A DNA stretch of 64,000 nt from Vidua macroura. Its lineage: Eukaryota; Chordata; Aves; Passeriformes; Viduidae. Location of the stretch: contig NC_071611.1 in assembly GCF_024509145.1 (NCBI RefSeq), positions 56,375,851 through 56,439,850 on the forward strand, given 5' to 3'. Positions 33,928 through 45,899 of this stretch are shown piece after piece (position 1 is the first letter of the stretch; each line of letters opens with the position of its first letter). The notes under the pieces are model-generated. The model was not told where the DNA came from. It was given only the letters and a program-made list of their open reading frames with translations, and searched no databases. Position numbers and translations under genes: made by a program.

Positions 33928-34477
33928 GAATTCTTAAAATTATTCTTTTTTTATTTAAGAGAAATGGAGCTGGATTCATGAGAGCTTGGACTGAAAAAAA
34001 TCTTTCCTCCACTCCCAGTTTTTCAATTCAGCCCTGACTTTCTTCACTGGTCATTCAAAGAAGTTCTCTCAAAATCATCTGAGTCACTAAACACTGCCTA
34101 CATAGGATAGTAGGAAATAATGCAGCAAGCAAGTCCACAAAACTGATGTCCTCAAGTCAGAACCACACTTTCTAAATATATCGTGAACAGCAGTTACTTT
34201 TAGTTCTTTTACTGGTCTCTGACATTACCATCACAAATGGTAGTGTCACCCTAAATCCTTTCATCTTACTGCTGCTAAAATGTAGTGAGCCCAAACATTT
34301 GTTTTGGCCATTGTTCTTTCCCTTATTGAAACAGTGCTGCATAAAAATGAAAATAAAAACATTTGATTAGGGTCCAAACATGTTCATGTTTTGTAATGAC
34401 ATTTAAAATTACTATAATATACTTGCTTCCTTCAAGAAAATCTAACATTTTAAAATACGAAAATCTGACTCACCACA

Positions 34478-34502
34478 TTTTCTCCTCACAATGAGGAGAA
34501 AA
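34478..34502. repeat. Perfect 11-bp hairpin with 3-base loop
   Basis: TTTTCTCCTCA, loop caa, TGAGGAGAAAA. It is not followed by or near any gene. Confidence 0.85.
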
Positions 34503-35274
34503 CAAAGATTGAATAAAGCTAAAAGAGAAGTGAAAAATATCATTCCTGCAGGTAAAATTTATTCAGAATCACATTTATTTTAGAAAAAATGAGAATGAGA
34601 AAGTCTAATGGCAAAAATGATAGCCACATTAAGTGAATTTCCATACAAAAATCAAAAAAATAAAGGTCAAAAATTACACAAAGTAGTAACCAAACACCCA
34701 TATACACAATGATTTCTACATTCAAGATTTCTCATATGGAATTTTATTATTATGTAAGTTCTCAAGAGAATAACAAAAAAATACATATAAGGAATAATCA
34801 TGTGCACACAGGGATTACAGTGGGTAAGGAACTACACTGTGAATAGAAGTACTAGACTTAAAGAAAAATACCTTGAATACAATACCTATGCTATGACATT
34901 TTTTACACTGATAAAAACTGACAGAATAAGACATTACTTAATATGTTTAAAGAAAGGCTATTTAAAATATTACTTGTAATGATACATTTTGAAGAACAAT
35001 AAGTTATCTTCTTTTTTCCCCATTTTTTATTAAAGCAGCTTCCAAATATTCTGGAAATAAAGTAAGGCTCAAGTATAAAATGATAAATAGGTAATCAGCT
35101 GAATAAGTGGCAAGTTAGATATCACTAGCTGTAGTCTCACAGTAGTTTGACTTTTTGCACTTAAGTCTTGTCCCTAATTTGCCTGTATTCAAAAATTGAA
35201 TGAGATTGGTCCAGTGTACAAAAGGAGGTGATTTGGTTCACCAATCAAGATACTCTGAAAGCATATCTCAAAGG

Positions 35275-35320
35275 TAAAAAAAAAAAAAAGAAAGAAAGAA
35301 AAAAAAAAGAAAAAAAAAGG
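35275..35320 (+). repeat. A-rich simple repeat with G interruptions
   Basis: Runs of A are separated by single G (gaaagaaag). It could be the tail of an old retroposed sequence, but no body was recognised upstream. Confidence 0.7.
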
Positions 35321-35810
35321 TTATGGGAAACCTTTGTTTGGTTGCTACCTATTGCTGCCTAAAAATCCTTTTATCTCAGAGAATCAGTGAACTTGAAAAT
35401 TTAGTAAAGGTACTTAGAAAATATAATGAAAACTAAACAGAATTATTTACAGCCACAAGCCACAAGATTCTCAACATTCTCCTACCACATGATATCAAAA
35501 CCTTTTTGCAAAAATCCTAAAATAAAATTATTATTTTTTTTAAATCTGAAGGAACAGGGCTCACTTTAACCTGAGTTAAGTGTATGTACAGGTTGGAAGA
35601 AAAAAAAAAAAAGAAATTATATGTCAAACATTTCCAAATGCAGCAACTTGAGATCCAAAGGATTCCTAATCCTCCCAGTATACCCAAATCTGCCCTTTTT
35701 TTAATCTTAAATATTTCCATTTTCTTTTAGGGTTCTCCAGCACAAATAGGGAAAAAAAAGAGATGTAGAAGAATATATCTCTCTAGGATGCTCTTTCAGA
35801 TATACCTTAG

Positions 35811-35835
35811 AAATGTTCATTTGTTATGAACATTT
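35811..35835. repeat. 10-bp inverted repeat with 5-base loop
   Basis: AAATGTTCAT, loop ttgtt, ATGAACATTT. An adjacent 'aattataacatttaatta' shares the acattta word. Confidence 0.8.
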
Positions 35836-37757
35836 AATTATAACATTTAATTACTATATTATAAAAGAATTTATTTTGTGACAGATACCAGATCATGTCT
35901 TAGGTGTTTAAAAATAAGGATTCTAGGACAAAACCTAGAATTAAGGGTTTTCAAGAGACAAATCATAAAAACAAGCTTGCCATTGTCTTTGCTTTTCTTC
36001 AACAATTGGCCAATTCCAGAGCCACATAGATTGGTCTTGTGCTCTGTCATCCCAGAATTCTAAAATTCTTTTTCTGACACTCAACTTTGATGCCACATTA
36101 GAGATTCAGAAGGACTGCACAACTGTATTTCTGACTCCTTCAATTTATTTTTTATATGTTTGTATGAAAACTTTATGTTTGGGTTGTTGTTTTTTTTTAA
36201 ATGTTAAAACTAACATCTCCCAAAAGCCATAGAGTTCTTGTGCAAGGTTTTTTCTCTCGTATTATAAAACTTGCCGAATTTCTTCATTTTTTCTGATCAG
36301 TAACTTGCTCACCTTCAGCCGTCTAGAAGATATGAACAGTACCTTCAGATATTGACGTAAAGGTTTTCAGGACAATGTCTCCTCTCAGGATATATGAGAA
36401 AGACTAAGATTGACACATCTTTTGTCTGGGATGTCTAGTCAGCCAAGCTCTTCCAATTTCTTTTAAGTTTAAAGATACCTCACTGCTCAAGATAGTGTAA
36501 ATTTGTGTGTGTAGTCCCATGTAATGTGCAATGTAAATTGTAATACTTAAACACTAAGCACTCTTTCAGTAATTCTGAGTCCCTACATTTCCAGATCTTT
36601 CCCCATGCCTTTCAAGAGGATTTCTTTTTCATTTTCCAATTAGATCATCTTTCCTTATTAAGATCAGTAATTTTTTCAGCTTTTTAAACTTTTTAATGTT
36701 TTTTCCACTCATAATTTTAGACATAGAACTGTGTACAGATTAACCCTTATTAATATTTCAAGCACTATGGAGCAAGATGAGTCTTATCTAGAAAAGCTAC
36801 CTTCTGTATAAATGGATAAAGAATGATTCATCATGCCCTGTGTTTATGTTTGGAAAACAGCCTTAGCTGTTAGAAAACTAATAATACTGACATTTGTAAC
36901 TCTCTTCAGAAATAGTAAAAGAGTATGAGTGTTATCTATTGTATATAATATTCCAGTCAATTTACTTGCTGTTAAGAAAAGAACCCTCTGTAACTGTTCC
37001 ACTGACAAATGAGAATACATTAAAAATGTGAGATCAAACTCAAGTATGCAAAAGTTGCAGACTTCTCTATGTCTTAATCAGCTGGAAAATCTTGTAGAAG
37101 AATAACATATATAAGCTCAGTAAATAACATTATACGATTAAACCTTCTCAGTAAGTGAAACTTCTGCTTAAGAATTTGTTTCTTGAAAATTTTAATTATG
37201 AAATAATTATTTTCAAGTTATGTATATTCTATTTAGATATTAATCACTTTGTTACTTAAGATGCAAATTTTTCAATTGAAATTGTGAAATATGGAGGATT
37301 TTAAAATTTTTTTTCCTCTCTCATTGATCATTCTTTCTTCTCCTTGATCTCCCATAGATTTAATTAGAATAACACTAGGTGAAAAAGAGTGATTTGTGTA
37401 CTTTTATGTACAACTTAAAAAATTACAGCCAATTAATAATGTTTATTTTGACACAAAAAAGGGAATGCTTAGAGAGGACAAATCTTAAAATATGCTGATC
37501 TCCTGTAAAATATGTTAATCTTCAGTTGATCTCCTGCAAGAATGGAAACAATGTATGTATAAGACCAAAATATTTCAAATACACATGCTTTTTTGTGATT
37601 CAGCTCATAAGAAAATTTGTATGACTTGCTTCCTTAAAATATGCATTTTTATAAACCATTTGAATACAGCAAAATATAAGCTTAAAGAATGACGGCAATA
37701 TGAACTGAGATTCTTTTTTAGCACTTTGAATTATTTCTTACTACTTTTTCAGTTTGT

Positions 37758-37797
37758 TTTTTTTTGTTTGTTTGTTTTTGTTTATTTGTTTGTTTAC
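37758..37797 (+). repeat. TTTG-rich simple repeat
   Basis: Irregular tttg / tttttg / ttta units. Confidence 0.8.
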
Positions 37798-38506
37798 TGG
37801 AGCATGAGTTAAATAACGATTCCCTGGAAATTTGGATGAAGACTTTTACCATGAATCATGCTTGGCTATGACCAGGGATAATGTGTTTATGCATGTCTGG
37901 AGAGATTATCCAATACTTCATGACACAGCATATACTTATTTTATTTTATAACTTTTAAAAATAATTTTATATAATAATTTCTGTATGACTGATTCATTAT
38001 ACTCTCAAATTGTGTTATTTCATGGGTGATAATTTCTTTTATTAGTTATTACTTGCATATGTTGAAATTACATGTTTTTTTTCCCTCTCAGGACATAGCA
38101 GTTTTTAGGAATAGAATGCTTAAGCAGAAAAAAGAACTCCCAGAGGAAAAAACATAGACATTGGACTAAATCTGTTCAGAAAAATGACTGCTTCAACTCT
38201 TGTTTCAGGAAACCAAGATTGATATTATTGTTAGTATATCTCTAGGTCATAATTTCCTAATATGTAGTTGCAATGCTAATGAGTTAGAATCCCAGAAATA
38301 AATTATATTGAGGTAAGATTTCTTTACTTCTTTCAAATTTTGTGAATTTGACATAAATGATCTAAATTATTATACTATTTTTTAAAAAGCATATAATGAA
38401 AATGTTGCATTACAATGTTGGCAATTTGTGAATGCAAGCCTAGTCACAACTCTAGACTGTATCACAAGCCCCTTCTTTGTTCCATTAGTCATCCAAGATA
38501 CTCATC

Positions 38507-39190
38507 TGTCGGAACCCAAGGTGTCCCTTAGACACTCTTGGATGTTCCGGGTCCAGGGCAGAAGCCTCTGAGACCCTGGCAGGCAGCCAGAAACCCCTGT
38601 GGTTTTGAATTTGACCCATGGAACAATTTACCAACTTTGCAGGAAGAACAAGAAATCACAAAAGTTTAGATATTATAATAGAAGTAATCACAAAGTAAAA
38701 GGTAGGATTTTTGAGTGCTGTACAGGGGGGTTTTAGGCCTTGTACAGAGGGGTCTGAGTTTTGTACATGGGGGTCAGAGGTTCTAAGATGGAGGGATTGG
38801 CGTGCCCTGTCCTCCTTCTTTCTCCTTCCTATTCCCCATGTTCTTGGTGATGTTGGCACTCACAGATTGGTTTAGAGTAGAAAGCCACTGTTCAATATAG
38901 GTAATAGGCATTAGGGAAAAACTATAAACATTTAATACGTAATGTGTGATATAAAAGATGGCACCAGCCCCTTGGGCGAGAGAGACGAAGACAAAGGGAG
39001 ATGGAGAGAGACGCAGAGGGCGAAGGAGTCAGGGAGAATGTCAGGGAGTCTGTGTGCCTTGAGATAACACGCAATAAACTGCCTTGAGACCGGACGACTG
39101 AAGACTACTGAGTCTTTCTTTGAAGGCACGGGTTGGAGGAGAGACTTTACCACCACCCGGAGTCACCCCAATCTGGGGGAGACTCCGACA
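38507..39190 (+). repeat. Solo LTR, class II type, 684 bp
   Basis: It starts TGTCGGA and ends TCCGACA, a perfect 7-bp terminal inverted repeat. Flanks ctcatc (38501-38506) and ctcctc (39191-39196) form a 6-bp target duplication with one mismatch. A TATA box (TATAAAAG) is at 38950-38957 and AATAAA at 39073-39078, so the LTR reads on the plus strand. U3 is A-rich, and the R region is purine-rich (gagagagacgaagacaaaggg type). No internal sequence adjoins it. The open frames inside are incidental. Confidence 0.88.
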
Positions 39191-39833
39191 CTCCTCCTCT
39201 CAAGAAAACCCTCAAAATTTAACTCAAGAGTCTCACCAAATCCTCACTATCATGCTGAGACTGGTTTCTTTGTTCCCAGACTCAGTAATGAGCGAATTGC
39301 TTTTCTAGGAAACACTTACATGGAAAATCCTTCACATCCAATGCGCCCAAGTTACTAGCACTGTAAAGAAATCCACTTGCACATAAACAAAAAGGAAATT
39401 CCTCAATATGGGGTTATCAAGAACTCCTAAAACGTTACCTCAAGAGAAATAATAGCTACATCAAAATTTAATCCCTTCCAAAGTTATAACATGTCAAACT
39501 TTCCTATTTTAGTCATATAACATTGAGAGACTCTAATATTTACACTTTAAAAGCATACAAATTGATTCTAAATTTGGAGTGAATGTCAAAATAAATAAAG
39601 AACACTAAAATATTGAATAAATAATCTAAGGCAGAATCTCTTCCACTTCAGCTTAGTAGCACCCCTACAGTCATGACACATTAATAGTCATGACCCAGAC
39701 ACATTAATATGCAGACTTTTTGGTGGATTCTCTGAATAAAAAAACCAAAAAATGTGCTCGACTAGTTGACTGACATCAAGAAAATAGATTTTTTAAAAAT
39801 TGATTCTTGGTATACATTAGTCTTCTATAATTT
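39191..39833. other. Unannotated AT-rich spacer
   Basis: Nothing recognisable was seen between the solo LTR and the ERVL-like LTR. Confidence 0.6.
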
Positions 39834-40795
39834 TGTGATGGTTTTTGTCTGGATGCCTGGTGCCCACCAAAGGTGCCCTAACCCTCCTCTCCTCAGTAGA
39901 CAGGTGAGAGAAAATACAACAAAATGCTCATGGGCTGAGATAAAGACAGGGAGAAATCACTCACAAATTAATATCATGGGCAAAACAGACCCACTGAACT
40001 TGTGGAAATTAATTTATTTTCAATCAGATCAGAACAGGATAATGAGGAAACAAATCTTAGAAACACTTTCTCTCAATCCCTCCCTCCTTCCTGGGCTCAG
40101 CTTTATTCCTGATTTTCTATTTTCTCCTCCCAGCGGCATGAAGGGATGGGGAATGGGGGCTGCAGTCCCTTCTTCACATACTGCCTCTGCCTCTTCCTCC
40201 CCATCATTTATAGGACTCCCTCAGTCGTACCCTACTCCAGCACTGGGTTTCTCCCTTGGGAAACAGTACTCCATGAACTTCTCCTATGTGAGTACTTCCC
40301 ATGGGCTGCAGCTCTTCACCAACTGTTCCATCTTCGATCCATTCCATGGGGTACAGAGTGGGGTCTTCCATAGGCTGCAGGTCAATCTCTGCTCTGCCAT
40401 GGAGCTCCATGGGCAGAAGGGAGACAACAATGGATCCTCAAAGTCTTTTCCAAGGACTGCAGTGGGATAGCTCTGGTGCCTGGAGCAAATTCTCTTCCTC
40501 TTTCTTCACTGACCTTGGTGTATGCAGGGCTGTTTGTCTCACATCTGCTTACTCCACTATTTGCTGGCTGAGAGAACTTCTGTGCAATAATTTTTTCCAT
40601 TTCTTATTTTATCCCAGAGGCTCTGCCACCATAACTGATGGGCTCAGCCTTGGGCAGCAGTGGGTCCATCTTGGAGAACTGTCACTGGCTCCATCAGACA
40701 TGGGGAAAGCTTCCAGCATCTTCCCAGAGAATCCAACCCTATAGCCCCCCCCCACTATCAAAACCTTGCCATGCAAAGTCATACACTGCTGTATA
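39834..40795 (-). repeat. ERVL-like LTR, copy A
   Basis: The plus strand starts TGTGATGGTTTTTGTCTGG; in reverse complement this is the avian ERVL LTR 3' end (catccag...). It shares a colinear set of blocks with copy B at 40928-41986: the ggatgcc(t/a)gg start, 'gagagaaaat', 'catgggctgag', 'gggcaaaacaga', 'aatgggg' with g.c tgcagtc, 'tgggctgcag', 'actgaccttggtgt.tgcaggg' and 'cagccttgg'. The 234-codon open frame covering part of it is a by-product of this repeat and not a gene. Confidence 0.8.
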
Positions 40796-40927
40796 CCTCT
40801 GAAAAAACTTCACATTCTAATAAAGAAGAAACCCCTGCTAGAGTGGCCAGATACTCCGCTAGTACATTCCAGATAAGTATGCCCTAAGCCAGTACAACAA
40901 AAGGGACCACGGGATTCTCAACCGTGT
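40796..40927. other. Short spacer between the two ERVL-like LTRs
   Basis: About 130 bp of ordinary sequence including a taataaag word. It may be the outer end of copy A or unique DNA. Confidence 0.4.
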
Positions 40928-41986
40928 TGTTATGGGTTGACACTGGCTGGATGCCAGGCACCCATGAAAGTTACTCTCTCACTTCCCTCTAAACAGAGGA
41001 GAGAAAATTTTATTAAGGGTTCATGGGTTGAGATAAGGACTGAGAGAGATCGTTCATCAAATACCATTAAGGGCAGAACAAGATCAACTTAGAGACGTGA
41101 AGCGAATCTGTTACTAACAAAATCAGAGCAGGGTAATGAGAAGTAAAATAAACCCCAAAAACCCTCCACCCATTCCTCTTTCAAGCTGTACCTCCTACCC
41201 CAGTGGCACAAGGAGAGAGTGAATGGGGATTATAGTCAGTTCATCACCTGTGGCTTCTCATGCTGCTCAAGGAGAGTTCTTCCCCTCCTGCACTGCACTG
41301 TGCAGTCCCTCCCATGGGAGACAGTTCTTCATTAACTTCTTCAATGTGAATCCATCTCACGAACAGCAGCTCTCTGAGAACTGCTGCAATGTGAGTCCAT
41401 CCCATGAACAGCAGCCCTCCCAAAACTGCTGCAGCATGGGTCACTCTTCTGTGGGGTGCAGTCCTCCAAGTACAGGCTGTAACAGCATGGGAACAGGGCC
41501 CCTCTCTCTCCACAGGTTTCCCACACAATCACAGCCTCTTCCAGTCATCCACCTGTTCCAATGTGGGACTCCTCCATGGACTGCAGGTGGATCTGCATCC
41601 CTATGATTTTCCATGGGCTACAGGGGCACAGCTGCTTCACCAGCATAAGCTGCAGAAGAATCTCAGCTCTGGCATCTGGAGAATCTCCTCCCCCTCCTTC
41701 TACACTGACCTTGGTGTCTGCAGGGTTCTCCATCTCACATGTTCTCACTCCACTCTTTTCTGGATATTAAAACTGCACAAAAACTTTTGTTTTGATTTCT
41801 TCTTAAATCTGTTATCACAGAGGCATTACCACCATCTCTAATTGGCACAGCCTTGGCCAGCAGCATGTCCATCTTTGGAAGCACCAGGGATTGGCATGGT
41901 GGAAGCTTCCAGCAGCTTCTCACAGAAGCCACCTCTGTGAACCCCCGATACCAAAACCCAGGCCATGTAAACCCAGTACACCTACA
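40928..41986 (-). repeat. ERVL-like LTR, copy B
   Basis: The plus strand begins TGTTATGGGTTGACACTGGCTGGATGCC, whose reverse complement is the characteristic end of avian ERVL LTRs, and finishes near cctaca, giving TGTAGG at the minus-strand start. The poly(A) signal reads as ttttatta near 41009 on the plus strand (taataaaa in reverse). It is diverged from copy A by many substitutions and by an extra cluster of 'cccatgaacagcagc'-type repeats at 41340-41430. Confidence 0.82.
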
Positions 41987-42543
41987 AAGAATGGTTAATA
42001 GATGCTCTCTTGGACTGCTTGAACTCCAGACATTAATGAATACTGGAATCTTAAACCAGCAAATTTGGAAATAAATCTTATTCCTTTCCTACTGGACTTA
42101 GATCTGCCTCACAGAGTAGCTAGGAGCGTATAAGAAGCTTCTATGGAAGATCAAAACTTGGGTGTAGGAAAGGTAACATGAAAAGATATTTACTTTTACA
42201 TGTACATTTTTAGTATGTTCTTTTAATTCCAATTCTTACTTCAAACTGCATAATTTCACTTGGTGTGTTGTTTATACACACAGAATTTCATCTGTTATAT
42301 CTTAGTTTCATAAATCATTGCCAACATGTGTCAACACATTTATAACAACTAATATTACTGAGATTAAATGAAGAAAGAGGCATAACTCAAACCCACAGTA
42401 TTGAATTATCCATTATGGCTACCTGCTTTTTGAAGTGCTGTGAAAAAACAATTGTGCTATCTCAGGCTATGAGAAAGCAGCATAACAACCTTGCTCAGAT
42501 CTCTGTGCCTGCTTCTCCTGTGACACTGAACTTTTCTGTCATC
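41987..42543. other. Unannotated spacer
   Basis: Nothing recognisable was seen. Confidence 0.55.
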
Positions 42544-42786
42544 TGTCATAGTTTAAACCAGGCCAGCAACCAAGCCCCACAAAGTTGGTTACTCGTGCAC
42601 CCTCAGTGGGATGGGAAGAGAATCAAAAGAATAAAAGTGAGAGAAGTTGTGTGTTGTCATATAAGCAATGCTCAGCAGTAACAAAAATCCTGAACTATCA
42701 ACACTGTTTCCAAAACAAATCCAGAACAGAGACCCATACCAGCTTCTGTGAAGAAAGTCAACGCTATCCCAGCTAAGACCAGCACA
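42544..42786 (-). repeat. Internally deleted ERVL-like LTR fragment
   Basis: The plus strand starts TGTCATAGTTTAAACCAGGCCAGCAACCAAGC and ends 'ctatcccagctaagaccagcaca', both ends of a common avian LTR whose transcription direction is minus here. The middle, including the TATA area, is missing: cagtgggatggg is joined soon to 'aatgctcagcagtaac'. No target duplication was seen. Confidence 0.75.
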
Positions 42787-43235
42787 ACATATTAATACCC
42801 TTTTTGGATAAATGGGTAGTAACTTTTAAGATCCTATCAAAAGCCTGAAGTCTATGACATTTTTGAAGCCAGATTGAAAAGAAGAGCAGATTTTTGAACT
42901 GGTGGGTTTTGTCGAATGTTTTCCTTTTGCTAGCTGTTTTGACTCTTCTGTTCCAGTGCAGGTTGAAATGTTCCATGGCAAGTAGTGGGATTGTGCTTCA
43001 ACCCCTTGGACAGCCAGTTCCAGGTGTATCAGATACTGCTCCATGTGAAAGCAAAGAAGGCCTACACTCAGCTGCCAAAGGGATTTGGAAAAACATATAG
43101 ACAGCATCAGTTGTAGCCTACAACTTGGCAGACTTCCTGTTAGAGCTCTGGTGTGTGTGGCACAACAGCAGTTAGCGATATGTGAGGAACCCATCTAGTT
43201 TTGACTCAGCCACTTTAGTTTGCCTCAGCCCTGAC
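42787..43235. other. Unclassified segment between LTRs
   Basis: A minus-strand open frame of 122 codons (42826-43194) has no motif I recognise. It might be retroviral internal sequence given its neighbours, but nothing in it shows this. Confidence 0.4.
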
Positions 43236-44115
43236 TGTCAGGGCTATCAGAGACATGGGGGGACAGAGCCTGTGCCAGTGCCACTTGCAGGGGGCAGCCA
43301 GGAGTGGGGAAGCCTTGTCTCTGGGGGGACTTTGCCTGGCAATACCTCACATGAGGCAGGCAGTAGGAGACACTGTGGATGGGTTTCTCCAACCAGGTCG
43401 CGAAAAGGTCTCCATGAAAGAATGTCAAAGAAAGTTTGAACTGAACCAGCGGTCTCCAGCTCTGCAGGCAGATTTGGGGAGGGGCCGGAGGGGTATAAAA
43501 ACTAACTGCATCATGGCTCAGCGCTGCTCACTGGAGCTCACTTCTGTTCCTTGGCTGGCTTGCTCTCTCCTTTGCCTTCTGGCCCCAGCCTGCATTCTGG
43601 CTCTCCTGCCCTCGCTGGTTCCTGCCCGCCCTCGTGCCTGTCCTGCCTCCCTGTGTCCCTGTCCACCACCCTGCCACTTCGCTCTCACGTCCTTGCCTGG
43701 GCTGCCCGCATTCAACCCTGCCACCCCAATCCAGCCAGTCGCCGCAGCTCTGTCCAGTGCCCTGGACCTGCTGTCCGAGCACCCACTCACTGCGTGTCCG
43801 GCGCCGTGGAGCCACTGCTCCCTGGAAGCTGCGCGGGCTCCTCAGGCCCCAGCCTGGGCACCGGCAGCACTTCCCTGATCACTGGTAATAACACCCTCCT
43901 TTGCCCTCTGTCTTCTCTGTCTCCCCTCTCTCCCAGTCCTTTTACATTTTCCTTCATTCTTTTCAGGCTCTTCTAGCCCTCTCTCTTCTGGGCAACTCCT
44001 TCTCCTTCTTGTTTTTGTTACCAGTAAATGGTTCTCAGATACAGCATTTGCCTAGTTTGGCTTAATTTCGTTCTTGACCATCCATTATTAAAAGAACTGA
44101 TGGCTGTTCCCCACA
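43236..44115 (+). repeat. Probable LTR with TATA box and long pyrimidine-rich R-U5
   Basis: It begins TGTCAGGG after ctgac, contains a GC-rich upstream part, TATAAAA at 43494-43500, then about 500 bp of C/T-rich sequence, a 'ttaccagtaaatggttctc' segment like the poly(A) area of avian ERVs, and ends ...ccaca at 44115. A following tggaacgtggcacc could be a primer site, but it matches no tRNA I can name. The 207-codon open frame (43255-43878) is Pro/Leu/Ala-rich low complexity and probably not a gene. A CpG-rich host promoter is the main alternative. Confidence 0.5.
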
Positions 44116-45160
44116 CTGGAACGTGGCACCATAGCAAGACTTTGGTGAGGCCACAATAGTCCACTGTTAACCCCAACCTCCACCAGAATTTTTCACTGAC
44201 CATATGGGACTACTGAAGACTGAGCAAGTCCTGCTGATTGTTTCATCTTGCCTTCATGCTTGACAGAAACATCCTCCAGAGACTGAAAATGGTTGTCTCT
44301 TTTTTATTTTCTCTGCCAATTTCATAGTCCCCAGGAAAGGACATATATTGTATGGATCCATCAATCTCCATGTCCACTGGAGAGTTTATTCACTACTTGT
44401 ATGAATACTGTAGTTCAGGTTTGGGTCCCTGTCTCAGCTGATGTTCTTAATTGTAGTTTGGATCACTGCCTCAGTCTAGCTGTCTTCAGAGTCAGTCTGG
44501 GTCTCTATCTTAACCACCCACTCCAATAATACTGAACTGTAGCTCAATAGACCAGGACCAAGCCTCAAAATGGTGCTAGAAGCTGCTGGGTTTTATTGCA
44601 GAGGGCAAAATACCCTTCTACCAGGTAGTGGATGAATTCACTGAGATTATTAGCTTGGTTCAGATATCAAATCCCAGTATATGTGAGGTGATAACTGCCT
44701 GAAAAACCCACCCAAATACTTCCCTGCCACACAGGGACCACCTGCCTAGTGGCATGTTTTGCTTTCATCTCTCCCTGAAACTGTGCTCTCTTCCACCAGG
44801 ATGACATTGGATTCAGGAACCTGACAAGAAGCTGATAGTGTTAATAATATCAAACAATTCACCTGAAAGTGATCAAGGGCCTCAGAAGCCTGAGCATCAA
44901 AAATACCCACATCAATCCTGAATTAGGAGCAGGATATGTTCTCTCATCCTGCCCACAACAAAGCTACCCCAGCACAGTTAGACATCAATGACAGGGCAAA
45001 GTACATAGCCATTGTTTCTATTAGTGTGTTTCCAACCTCAGCAAAATAAAGAGCTGAGCAGTGCAGCAATTAAACTCTGTGACCCTCACACAAGTCTGCC
45101 AATTAAGAACAATTAGATTACAAATTCAAAACTGCCTCACATTGAGCGCCAGGAAAGGAC
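44116..45160. other. Unclassified segment, possible ERV internal remnant
   Basis: It lies between two LTR-like units and has near-average base composition, but contains stops in all frames and no Gag, Pol or Env motif that I can identify. Confidence 0.4.
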
Positions 45161-45800
45161 TGTGGTGGGTTCACCTTGTGTTACATTGTGTTATTTAGTT
45201 TTTGTATTGTGTTGTTTGGTTTGTTCCTGCTTTCCCCCCTTCCTTTGGTGTTTTTTTCCCTAAATTGCCTCCCCTTTCCCCAGATGTCAATCCCATTCCT
45301 ACTCCACCCGAATCCGTAGAAACTTCCTTGTCAATCCTCATATCCCCTCCCTGGCACCTTGTCTGTCACTCAGCTTCTTACCCCCTTTCTCTAGAAGCTT
45401 CCACGAAGGGCGTTGAGTGATTGGTCAAGGGCCAGGGGTCCCTCCTTTTAAGTTCCTTACTATGCTGTTGTGTTGGTCAATTACTTCGTGTTCCACTCCC
45501 CTCTATCCCCTCGTTGGTGGATAGGCAAACCCCTCCCCTGTTTCCACCCCCCAATAAAAGGAGCTGCTCCAGGCTCCTCGAGGGCTTTTCAGAGTTGTAT
45601 TGCCTGAGGCTAGGAGCTCCCTGGAGCTTCTGATAAACTTTGGATTTATATGCTGTGAACTGCTTACTCCCTTTCCTTCGCCATCATCGGTTGCGTCCCT
45701 TCCGGGAAAGGGCTCATAACCCTTAGCAGCCCTCTTGCGCTCCAGAGCACAGGAGAATGTCCCCTGCAGCTGCAATGTCCGAGCTAGCAGGGAGGCACCA
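45161..45800 (+). repeat. Probable solo LTR
   Basis: It begins TGTGGTGGGTTCACC, an LTR start used by avian ERVs. A TATA-like aataaaagg is at 45553-45561 just before a GC-rich start region, and gataaa at 45632 may serve polyadenylation. The 3' edge is uncertain (the gagctagca end near 45791 is one choice) and no target duplication was found. Confidence 0.55.
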
Positions 45801-45899
45801 AGTGGTCACTCAGAAGGTACGGCAACAACCTTGGAAGGCCACCAGGTGTCCACCAAGACGATTTCTAACTTCTCCTCCTAAGCAGGACTTGGGGGAGAA

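Larger units (their letters stand above)
33936..38506. other. AT-rich intergenic DNA, no gene seen
   Basis: No gene or transposon was recognised. Small structures: a perfect 11-bp inverted repeat at 34478-34502, a 10-bp inverted repeat at 35811-35835, an A-rich run at 35275-35320 and a TTTG-type repeat at 37758-37797. Confidence 0.6.

Noticed and set aside
39766..40470. 234-codon open frame
   Set aside because: It crosses the edge of an ERVL-like LTR on the strand opposite to it; copy B does not keep the frame.
43255..43878. 207-codon Pro/Leu/Ala-rich frame after a TATA box
   Set aside because: It is low-complexity translation of C/T-rich DNA, the start codon lies upstream of the TATA box, and no domain was seen.
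45161..45890. Possible target duplication aggac around the LTR at 45161
   Set aside because: The right-hand match would need the final A of the LTR and an implausible 3' edge near 45885.
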